Source: Nocardia spumae (GTDB taxonomy: Bacteria > Actinomycetota > Actinomycetes > Mycobacteriales > Mycobacteriaceae). Taken from it: a DNA stretch of 64,000 bases. The notes beneath the pieces were generated by a model. It did no database searches. It was not told the origin of the DNA and saw nothing but the letters and a program-made list of their open reading frames with translations. Shown piece after piece: positions 18,598-25,585 of this stretch. A program made the translations under genes and the position numbers. Position 1 is the stretch's first letter, and each line of letters starts with the position of its first letter. The stretch lies in the NCBI RefSeq assembly GCF_020733635.1, contig NZ_JAJFZL010000001.1, forward strand, positions 4,898,001-4,962,000. The letters run 5' to 3'.

Positions 18598-19457
18598 ACG
18601 CCGCGGCCGGCCCCGCCGTCGTCGCCGTGCTCGGCGACGACGTGGACCGGCTGCTGGCCGCCGAGCCGGATGTGCGCGCCGATCGTTACGACTCCGTCCA
18701 TCAGATGCGGGTCGCCACCCGGCGGCTGCGATCGGTCCTGCGTTCGTATCGAAAGGTGTTCCACCGCGGTGACATAGACGCCCTGCGCGACGAATTACGC
18801 TGGCTGGCCGGAGTACTGGGCACCGCCCGCGACGCCGAAGTGCGCGCACAACGGTTCGCGGCGTTGCTGGACGAGTATCCGGATGTCGAACACCATCTGG
18901 GGCACCGGCTGGTCGGCGCCGAGCGGGCGGCTTACGCCGACGCCCATCGCATGGTCCTCGACGCGCTGGACGGCGCCCGTTACGCGCGCCTGCGGTCGGA
19001 ACTGCGGCGGATGCGCACCGATCCGCCGCTGCGCCGTCATATCGCCGAGCGCGACGCACACCGGGTCTTCTTCGCCGCCGTGCGGGCCGACCGCGACCGG
19101 CTCGACCGGTTGGTGTGCGCCGAGCCCGATGTCGACGACGCCGATCGGGTGGAAATCCTGCACGAAATCCGCAAGGCCGCCAAACGTTTACGCTACTGCG
19201 CCGAGGCGGCCACCGATGTGCTCGACGGTCCGGCGGCCGAGATCGCGCGCCATGCCAAGAGGGTGCAAAGTGTGCTGGGCGATCATCGTGACGCGATCGA
19301 GGCGGTCGCCGCCATCGCCACCTATGCCGCGCACGCCCGCACCGCCGATGTCACCGCCTACGAGCAACTCGTCGCCGCGGAGACCGATGCCGCGCGTAAG
19401 GCGCTGGATCGTTATCCGGAGACGGTGGCGTTCCTGCGGGACGAGTATCTGCCCTGA
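18594..19457 (+). CDS. CHAD domain protein (polyphosphate-binding type)
   Basis: A 287-residue all-helical protein. Conserved CHAD features are HQMRVATRRLRSVLRSY at about residue 38 and HEIRKAAKRLRYCAE in the second half, with basic residues on repeated helices that bind polyphosphate in characterised CHAD proteins. The M. tuberculosis gene in this position (Rv2226) is, as I recall, a CYTH-CHAD fusion; here the CYTH triphosphatase part is absent. It starts at GTG 18594, overlapping the pip stop by 4 bp, and belongs to that operon. A role in polyphosphate binding is inferred from family. Confidence 0.85.
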   Translation: MNAAAGPAVVAVLGDDVDRLLAAEPDVRADRYDSVHQMRVATRRLRSVLRSYRKVFHRGDIDALRDELRWLAGVLGTARDAEVRAQRFAALLDEYPDVEHHLGHRLVGAERAAYADAHRMVLDALDGARYARLRSELRRMRTDPPLRRHIAERDAHRVFFAAVRADRDRLDRLVCAEPDVDDADRVEILHEIRKAAKRLRYCAEAATDVLDGPAAEIARHAKRVQSVLGDHRDAIEAVAAIATYAAHARTADVTAYEQLVAAETDAARKALDRYPETVAFLRDEYLP

Positions 19458-19466
19458 CCAACGCGG

Positions 19467-20918
19467 TTACGCCGGCGGATCCGCCGGAAAAGCGAAGCCC
19501 ACCAGGCGCTTGTCGGGATCGGCGATATCGAGACGCACCCGCACCCGCTGCCCCTCCGGTGGTGATCCGGCGCATTTGGCGATAACCGGTGGATCGGTGA
19601 TGAAGATCTCGGCGGCGCGGTTGCCGTTGCCCTCACGGATGACCACCGCCTCGAAGACAGCGCCCAAACGCGGTGCCAGAACGGTCGATTCGGCGAGATC
19701 GAGGCAGGCGCGCTCGAGTTTGCCACCGACGGCGTCGCTGCGGCGCATCGATTCCGCGGCCGGGCCGAGTCCGTCGCGCACCCACCCGGGTACCGGCGTG
19801 CCCGCGCAGCGGGCCAGGCAGATCTCGGTGGTGTAGCGGTCGGCCAGCCGCCGCAGCGGTGCGGTCACGTGCGCGTAGGGTGCGCCGATCCCGCTGTGCT
19901 GCAAGACATCCGGATCCTCACCGTCGAGCACGGTGTAGGAGGCGCCGCGTAGCAACCCGGTCGCCTCCGACATCAGCGCCAGGGCTGCGGGGGTGTTGGG
20001 ATCCAGTCCCGCGAGCATGCGGCCGACGACCATGCCGGTGGGCCACCGCACGCCGAGCGCGGCGGCGGTGCGCCGCATCGCCGCGATGGCCGAGGCGGGC
20101 GGCGCCGGCATCGTGCGCAACAGTCCGATCCGTCCGTCGGAGCCGGTGTCGTCGAGCATGATTCGCGCGGCGCAGATGCCGGTGAGCAGCGAGACCTGCT
20201 CGTTCCAGTCATCGGCCTCGGTGCGCGGCTCGATCACCAGCTGCCAGTGCTCGGTGCGGCGATTGTGGCCGTCGGGGATCACCGTCTGGGCGGGCAGGCG
20301 CAATTCGATCGCACCGCGCGCCAGGCCCGCCTCGATGCGCAGGCGGCCGAAGTCCGGCAGTGCGGCGATCGAGGGGTGCAGCCGGTCGGCGTCGGCATCG
20401 GCCTGGACACCGGGATAGTCCAGTCGGGCGCGGGAGCGGACCAGCGCACGCCGGACCGCGTAGCGCAGGGGCTCGGCCCGATCGTCACATTCGATGGTCC
20501 ACAGTGCGGCGGGACGATTCCGGCCGGGCAGCAGACTGGCCGACCCTTCCGAGAGCACCGGCGGATGCAGCGGCACGGTGCCGTCGGGGAGATAGAAGCT
20601 CTGTCCCCGAGCGAGGGATTCCCGCGCCAGCGCCCCATCGGGCGAGACCATCGCGCCGACATCGGCGATGGCGTAGTGAAGCAGGAATCCGGTCGGGGTG
20701 CGTTCGAGATACAGCGCCTGGTCCAGGTCCAGCGCGCCGGGCGGGTCGATCGTCACGAACGGGATATCGGTGCGATCGGCCCGGACGCCCGCGAACGCAT
20801 CCGATGCGTCGCGGGCCTCCGAGACCGCCTCGGACGGGTAGTCCGAGGCGAGTCCGAATTCGGATCGCACGACACCGAAATCGACCGGCGCCGAGGCGAT
20901 CCTGGAATGCGGTTCCAC
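19467..20918 (-). CDS. RNB-domain ribonuclease (RNase II/R catalytic domain only)
   Basis: A 483-residue protein centred on an RNB 3'-5' exoribonuclease domain. The active-site strand reads VTIDPPGALDLDQAL (Asp 58, 64 and 66), followed by HYAIADVGAMV and, later, the GLLRGASYTVLDGE and YAHVTAPLRRLADR signatures. It is much shorter than E. coli RNase II or R: cold-shock domains are missing and only a reduced C-terminal OB/S1-like barrel remains. The residue after Asp66 is Gln where E. coli has the fourth Asp. The GTG start is placed 15 nt after the stop of the upstream small secreted-protein gene; no strong RBS is seen. It probably acts in RNA turnover. Confidence 0.85.
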   Translation of the reverse strand: MEPHSRIASAPVDFGVVRSEFGLASDYPSEAVSEARDASDAFAGVRADRTDIPFVTIDPPGALDLDQALYLERTPTGFLLHYAIADVGAMVSPDGALARESLARGQSFYLPDGTVPLHPPVLSEGSASLLPGRNRPAALWTIECDDRAEPLRYAVRRALVRSRARLDYPGVQADADADRLHPSIAALPDFGRLRIEAGLARGAIELRLPAQTVIPDGHNRRTEHWQLVIEPRTEADDWNEQVSLLTGICAARIMLDDTGSDGRIGLLRTMPAPPASAIAAMRRTAAALGVRWPTGMVVGRMLAGLDPNTPAALALMSEATGLLRGASYTVLDGEDPDVLQHSGIGAPYAHVTAPLRRLADRYTTEICLARCAGTPVPGWVRDGLGPAAESMRRSDAVGGKLERACLDLAESTVLAPRLGAVFEAVVIREGNGNRAAEIFITDPPVIAKCAGSPPEGQRVRVRLDIADPDKRLVGFAFPADPPA

Positions 20919-20933
20919 GCGGGGCGCGCAGCC

Positions 20934-21266
20934 CTACTTGAGCGCCAGCATGGTGCCGTTCAGTTGATCGAACGGTCCGTACACGGTGAAAACGACCCGG
21001 CCGTCGGGGTACTGCGACGACAGCGTCGCCGCGGAGTCGAGAGCCTGACCGAACGAGGCGGCCGACGGATGCGGCAGCACCGCGAGCGTCTGACCGAAGT
21101 GACTCTGATGCACCCACTGGGTGTCACCCGGGCTGAGGTCGACCTGTACACCACCCGGCAGTGGCGTCACCGCGACCGCGGACGCCGAACCGGCACCCAG
21201 CACCGCCAAACCCGACACGGCCGCGGCGATCGCCGCACCGGCCGCCAACTTGCGAACTGCTCGCAT
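20934..21266 (-). CDS. Small secreted protein, unknown function
   Basis: A 110-residue protein with a Sec signal peptide (AGAAIAAAVSGLAVLGAGSASA, cleavage after ASA). The mature part of about 80 residues has no Cys and includes VQVDLSPGDTQWVHQSHFGQ and GRVVFTVYGPFDQLNGTML, suggesting a small beta-sandwich. It resembles small exported proteins common in Nocardia and Mycobacterium, without a known role. The start ATG 21266 has AGCAGG upstream. It is followed closely by the RNB ribonuclease gene, with which it is probably co-transcribed. Confidence 0.75.
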   Translation of the reverse strand: MRAVRKLAAGAAIAAAVSGLAVLGAGSASAVAVTPLPGGVQVDLSPGDTQWVHQSHFGQTLAVLPHPSAASFGQALDSAATLSSQYPDGRVVFTVYGPFDQLNGTMLALK

Positions 21267-21914
21267 ATATACAGAACCTGCTTTCCGACACTCGTAGCAC
21301 CCGTTGCCGCTGCCACCCCCGGCAGCGACACTTCCAACGGCCAACACTGTATGACGTCGGTCACGGTTGCGGCCACTCCGGGGCGGGTCGTCGCCACAGA
21401 CACGCCGTCGGCGGCGGATTACGCCCGATTTGCCGGTGATGCGCCGCACACCACGTCCCGTCCGCCGACCTCGCGCACCATCGGGGCCTGCGATTTCCCC
21501 TCCGCCTCCGCGCGCACCGCACAATGCGCGCGACCGGCGACGACGCCCGGCAGCGTGGGCGGACACCACGGCGCCGACCCGCCGGGCCGGCCCGGCCACA
21601 CCCCTCCGGAGCGATTGCCGACCCATAGCGATCTGGTATGGATTGCCCAATTCGGGCAGATGTCCAGGTCATCTCCCCACGGCCGGGAAACCGCCGGTCG
21701 CGTCCGTTTTCCGCTGCCCCTGCAACGGCCCGGGGTCGCTGTTAATGTGACCGGGTGGTGGGCCCGGCGCTCCCTCGCGCCGACGCCACCGAACTCGAAC
21801 GACTCCCGGGTCGCATCCGCGCGATCAGAGAGTCCGCGCGGTAACGAGAGTTCGCCCTACGACGAGAATCGTCGCGTACACAGTTCATCGAGTATCAAAG
21901 GAGTTCCACACCGA
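21267..21914. other. Intergenic region, no convincing gene
   Basis: About 650 bp between the small secreted-protein gene and the 31-codon ORF. Open frames on both strands have compositional bias typical of non-coding GC-rich DNA and no ribosome binding sites. A small hairpin, CGACGA-GAA-TCGTCG, lies about 40 nt before the 21915 start. Confidence 0.4.
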
Positions 21915-22010
21915 ATGTCGTCCATCGTCTACGACTACCTGCTGCCTCTCATCGGTCCCGAGCAGGCGACCTACTGGGCCCAGATCCTGGTCGTCAATCC
22001 GGCCGGCTGA
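21915..22010 (+). CDS. 31-aa peptide ORF with its own RBS and terminator
   Basis: ATG 21915 has a near-perfect AAAGGAG at 21897-21903, and the frame ends at TGA 22008-22010. The peptide is hydrophobic with few charges (for example YDYLLPLIGPEQATYWAQ) and ends NPAG. A strong 13-bp hairpin starts 7 nt after the stop. The combination of RBS, coding-like sequence and terminator suggests a genuine one-gene transcription unit for a small protein or secreted/membrane peptide. No family is recognised. Confidence 0.55.
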   Translation: MSSIVYDYLLPLIGPEQATYWAQILVVNPAG

Positions 22011-22016
22011 GTTCGC

Positions 22017-22057
22017 GCGATCGCATCCGTCAGGCCACGGGCGGCGGATGCGATCGC
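22017..22057 (+). terminator. Hairpin after the 31-codon ORF
   Basis: Perfect 13-bp inverted repeat (22017-22029 with 22045-22057), 15-nt loop, followed by CCCC. It separates the small ORF from the SDR gene. Confidence 0.7.
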
Positions 22058-22097
22058 CCCACCCGGTTCTCCACGACGATCCGACAGGAGTGAGGTC

Positions 22098-22931
22098 ATG
22101 TCCACCGATCACGTCTGGTTCATCACCGGCAGCAGTGCCGGATTCGGACGCGCGATCGCCGAGGCCGTGCTGGCCGCGGGTGGCCGGGTGGTCGCTACGG
22201 CGCGCAACCCCGAATCCCTTGCGGACCTTCGTGATCGAGATCCGGAGCGGGTACTGATCGCGGAGTTGGACGTCACCGATCCGGCCTCGATCACCGCGGC
22301 GGTCGAGGCGGCGCGAGTTCGGTTCGGCCACATCGACGTCCTGGTCAACAACGCCGGTTACGGACTGCGCGGCGCACTCGAGGAATGCGACGACGAACAG
22401 CTGCGGCAGCTGATGGAGACCAATGTCTGGGGACTGATCGCGGTCACCAAGGCGGTACTGCCGTTGATGCGCGCCCAGCGCAGCGGTCACATCGTGCAAC
22501 TGTCCTCCGTGGGCGGGGTACGCGCCCGGCTCGGTGGAACCCCCTACGCACTGAGCAAATTCGCGGTCGAAGGACTGTCGGAGGGATTGTCCTACGAGGT
22601 CGCGCCCTTCGGTATCAAAGTCACCATCGTCGAACCCGGTCCGTTCCGCACCGATTTCGCCGGCCGCTCCATCCGATGGGCCGAACCCATCTCCGAATAC
22701 ACGCCGATCTTCGCCGAGGAGCGCGAGCGCTTCCAGGCTCAGAACGGTTCCCAGCCCGGCGATCCGGCCCGTGCCGCCGAAGCCATCCTGCGCGCGGTCG
22801 CCATGGAGGAACCACCGCTGCGCCTGCCGCTGGGACCCGAGGCCTTCGCCGGAATCCGCGCCACCCTGACTCAGCGCCTGGCCGATCTGGACGAACTCGA
22901 ACCGTGGGCAGCCGACACCGGATTCCGCTGA
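22098..22931 (+). CDS. Short-chain dehydrogenase/reductase
   Basis: A 277-residue classical SDR oxidoreductase. The NAD(P)-binding motif is TGSSAGFGRAIAEA (about residues 10-23); Asp in ELDVTD, the NNAG motif in VLVNNAGYG, and the Ser-Tyr-Lys triad (SSVGG with YALSK) are all present. The Arg in ATARNPESL suggests NADP preference. The start ATG 22098 has GGAGTGAGG upstream. The next gene (SnoaL-like) follows after 40 nt in the same direction, so the pair is likely co-transcribed. The substrate is unknown. Confidence 0.9.
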   Translation: MSTDHVWFITGSSAGFGRAIAEAVLAAGGRVVATARNPESLADLRDRDPERVLIAELDVTDPASITAAVEAARVRFGHIDVLVNNAGYGLRGALEECDDEQLRQLMETNVWGLIAVTKAVLPLMRAQRSGHIVQLSSVGGVRARLGGTPYALSKFAVEGLSEGLSYEVAPFGIKVTIVEPGPFRTDFAGRSIRWAEPISEYTPIFAEERERFQAQNGSQPGDPARAAEAILRAVAMEEPPLRLPLGPEAFAGIRATLTQRLADLDELEPWAADTGFR

Positions 22932-22971
22932 CTTCGTACCGGTTTCCCGCACCCGACATCGAAAGAGTTCC

Positions 22972-23370
22972 ATGCTCACCGTCGAAGACCGTTTCGCCAT
23001 CACCGATCTGATCAATCTGCACGGCCATCTCACCGATAACGGCGATCTTGACGGCTGGCCCGCCCTGTTCGACGACGGCATCGTCTACGACGTCAGCGCC
23101 CTGGGCGGCGGCGTGCTGGTGGGCCTGGAAGCGTGCCGCGACGCCGCGCTGGCACTGGGCGAGAACAATCCCGTCGCCCACCACGTCACCAATATCGTGC
23201 TCAACGAGGTCGCCGACGGAACGGTGCGGGCGCTGTCGAAGGGCCTCGGTGTGATGACCGACGGGTCGACGGGCAGCGTCACCTACGAGGACACCATCAC
23301 TCGAACCGCGGACGGCTGGAAGATCACCCACCGCATCGTCCGCCCGCGCCGCACACCGCTGCGGCCGTGA
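22972..23370 (+). CDS. SnoaL-like / NTF2-like family protein
   Basis: A 132-residue NTF2-like fold protein. The N-terminal helix RFAITDLINLHGHLTDNGDLDGWPALF is the signature of SnoaL_4-type proteins, and the C-terminal strands carry EDTITRTADGWKITHRIV. Members act as small hydrolases, isomerases or ligand-binding proteins; no catalytic activity can be assigned here. GAAAGAG precedes ATG 22972. It is probably in one unit with the SDR, a pairing often seen in degradation or tailoring pathways. Confidence 0.82.
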   Translation: MLTVEDRFAITDLINLHGHLTDNGDLDGWPALFDDGIVYDVSALGGGVLVGLEACRDAALALGENNPVAHHVTNIVLNEVADGTVRALSKGLGVMTDGSTGSVTYEDTITRTADGWKITHRIVRPRRTPLRP

Positions 23371-23445
23371 ATCGGTTGTCTACGACGATGTCTCGCCCGA
23401 GATGACCGCCGGCCGATACTCGGATCCCGACGGCTGTGGTCGACA

Positions 23446-23652
23446 GTGAAACCGCGGCACGCCGATGAGGATCGAGTCGTGGACGCGGCTCGGTCGACGC
23501 TCGAATTCGTCAATGCGCTCAAATGGCCGGTGATCGTTCTCGTGCTGGCCACGATGTACCGGGATCCGATGGGACGCGTGCTCGAGCGCCTGCGGCCGAA
23601 ACTGCTGACCGTCGATACGGCATCACCACCTGGGCCGACCGTCAACTGCTGA
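23446..23652 (+). CDS. Small membrane protein, unknown
   Basis: A single membrane segment (LKWPVIVLVLATMY) is flanked by a charged N-terminus and a basic segment, RDPMGRVLERLRPK, a common arrangement in small actinobacterial membrane proteins. The annotated GTG 23446 lacks a clear RBS; the in-frame GTG 23479 has GAGG about 9 nt upstream and may be the true start (57 aa). No homologue is recognised. The gene could also be a remnant of a longer protein. Confidence 0.4.
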   Translation: MKPRHADEDRVVDAARSTLEFVNALKWPVIVLVLATMYRDPMGRVLERLRPKLLTVDTASPPGPTVNC

Positions 23653-23895
23653 ACACGAGCCGATTGACCGGCGCCGGAGCCGACCACCGGGCAGCCGCCG
23701 ATATCGCCGAACTGTGGGCGCCGGGCCGGCGTGTGCTGGCGGACCGCTCGAACGCGCTGACCGAATCCGGACCGGGGGTGGGCCCGTGTCCGCCGGTACC
23801 CCGAGGTCCCGGCCCGCACCGGGCGTCACCCGGTGATGAGGTCGCATCCGCCGTAAGTCCCGGGACCGGGATCCGGAGGAGGAGATCGGGACTGT

Positions 23896-24447
23896 CTACC
23901 GGGGCGCCCGGCCGGCGAGCATCGCCTTCGCGGCGGTGCGCAGATCCACACGCGGAGTACGGGTTTCCAGCTCGGCGATACAGATCTCGCGCACCATGGC
24001 GACCTTCAACATCGACGCCGCGTCGGGATCGGACCAGCCGACCGCGACCATATCCGGGCGGCTGGCGGCGAGAAAACCCTCCCGGCGCTGGGAGATCTCG
24101 GTGCGCAATCCGGGATCCGATTGCGCCTGGATCATGAATGCCTCGGTGCCGCAGCTGTGCAGGCACGCGTCGAGAAAGGCGTCGACGCTGACCGCGAGCC
24201 GGTCCGGCCCCGGCGGCATACCGCGGATCGCGTCCGCGACCCGCGCGCCGATCAAGGTGAAGAACTGGCGGTACAACGCCACGAGGTAGCTGTGGCGGTT
24301 GGGGAAATGCCGGTAGAAGGTGCCCTTGGCCATGCCCGCCTCCTCTACCACCGCGTTGATCGAAAGACGCTGTAGTCCTTCGCGTTCGGCTACGAGCATG
24401 CCGGCGGTGAGCAGGATGGCGCGGCCGGATTCGGCGACGACGGTCAT
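23896..24447 (-). CDS. TetR/AcrR family transcriptional regulator
   Basis: A 183-residue repressor. The N-terminal helix-turn-helix is at about residues 25-50 (LSINAVVEEAGMAKGTFYRHF), followed by a divergent all-helical ligand domain. AGGAGTGCC lies upstream of ATG 24447. It is transcribed away from the StrR-like regulator at 24610, and the 160 bp between them could hold a shared control site. The target might be the SDR/SnoaL pair or the polyketide cluster; nothing in the sequence settles this. Confidence 0.88.
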   Translation of the reverse strand: MTVVAESGRAILLTAGMLVAEREGLQRLSINAVVEEAGMAKGTFYRHFPNRHSYLVALYRQFFTLIGARVADAIRGMPPGPDRLAVSVDAFLDACLHSCGTEAFMIQAQSDPGLRTEISQRREGFLAASRPDMVAVGWSDPDAASMLKVAMVREICIAELETRTPRVDLRTAAKAMLAGRAPR

Positions 24448-24609
24448 GACGAGGGCACTCCTGAAGCGTTCTGTTCGGAAAGTCTAGTCGTGATCCTGGG
24501 TCACGCCTACGCTGTGACCGATCGGTCGGCCCGGCACCGGGTTTCGTACGGCCGATTGCGGTCATCGGTGACCGGTCCCGTTTCGGACGAACTTCTTTTG
24601 GGGGCTGGA

Positions 24610-25536
24610 ATGTCCGCTCAGCGTAAAGCGAATGTCGGCGCAGTGGTGCCGCTGACCTCCGATGCGTGTTATCGAGTCGAATTGCAGCGGCTGCTGCCGG
24701 CCGATTCGCCGCGCTCCACCGGTGAGGATCGCCGTCATATCGTGCGACTGGCCGAGAGCGAGTCCCGGTGGCCGCCGATCCTGGTCCACCGTGCCACCAT
24801 GCGGGTCATCGACGGGATGCACCGTGTACACGCGGCACGGATGAAGGGAATGACCCATATCGAGGTGCTGTTCTTCGACGGCACCGCCGCCGAGGCCTTC
24901 CTGCGTGGTGTCGAATCCAATGTGGTGCACGGACTTCCGCTGACGCTGCCGGACCGCAAGGCGGCCGCGATGCGAATTCTGGAATCACTGCCCGAATTAT
25001 CGGATCGCACGATCGCGGCCAGCACGGGTTTGTCGTCGAAGACCGTGGCCCGCATCCGATTGCGTTCGACCGGGGAAATTCCGCAGTCGAACATTCGCAT
25101 CGGCGCCGACGGCCGGTCCCGGCCGCTGGATTCCTCCCGGCGGCGTCAGCAGGTAATCGAATTGCTCACCGCCTCACCGGATATGCCGCTGCGTGCCCTG
25201 GCGGCAGCCGCCGATGTGTCGGTCAGCACCGCGCACGCGATCCGCAAGAAGATGCGTGAGCGGTTGTGTTCGGAAGCCGGCGGCGAGGACGGTCCCGACA
25301 CGAATGCCCTACTGCTGCAGAAACTCACCCGCGATCCCGCGATGCGGGCCAGTCAGCAGGGCCGAGATCTGCTGCGCTGGTTGCACTCCCATTCCATGAA
25401 CCGCACGATGTGGCCGCGCGTGGCCGAGGCGGTACCACCGCACCTCGCCGCCACCGTCGCGGAACTGGCCAGCCGAAATGCGCGGGAGTGGCGCGCCTTC
25501 GCCGACCGGATCCAGTCCACCGACACCGCAATCTGA
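24610..25536 (+). CDS. StrR/ParB-N-domain type cluster regulator
   Basis: A 308-residue DNA-binding protein. An N-terminal ParB/Srx-like domain includes WPPILVHRATMRVIDGMHRVHAA and a helix-turn-helix (SDRTIAASTGLSSKTVARI) near residues 130-150; a second HTH-like segment (LRALAAAADVSVSTAHAIRKK) follows. This is the pattern of StrR-type activators, which sit in antibiotic clusters such as streptomycin and novobiocin, rather than of chromosome-partition ParB. The start ATG 24610 has GGGGCTGGA immediately upstream. It opens the polyketide cluster and is the best candidate for its activator. Confidence 0.78.
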   Translation: MSAQRKANVGAVVPLTSDACYRVELQRLLPADSPRSTGEDRRHIVRLAESESRWPPILVHRATMRVIDGMHRVHAARMKGMTHIEVLFFDGTAAEAFLRGVESNVVHGLPLTLPDRKAAAMRILESLPELSDRTIAASTGLSSKTVARIRLRSTGEIPQSNIRIGADGRSRPLDSSRRRQQVIELLTASPDMPLRALAAAADVSVSTAHAIRKKMRERLCSEAGGEDGPDTNALLLQKLTRDPAMRASQQGRDLLRWLHSHSMNRTMWPRVAEAVPPHLAATVAELASRNAREWRAFADRIQSTDTAI

Positions 25537-25585
25537 CCGTTCCGACCCGCCACTCGTTCCGTCGTATTCTCGAGAGGTTCGGCAC

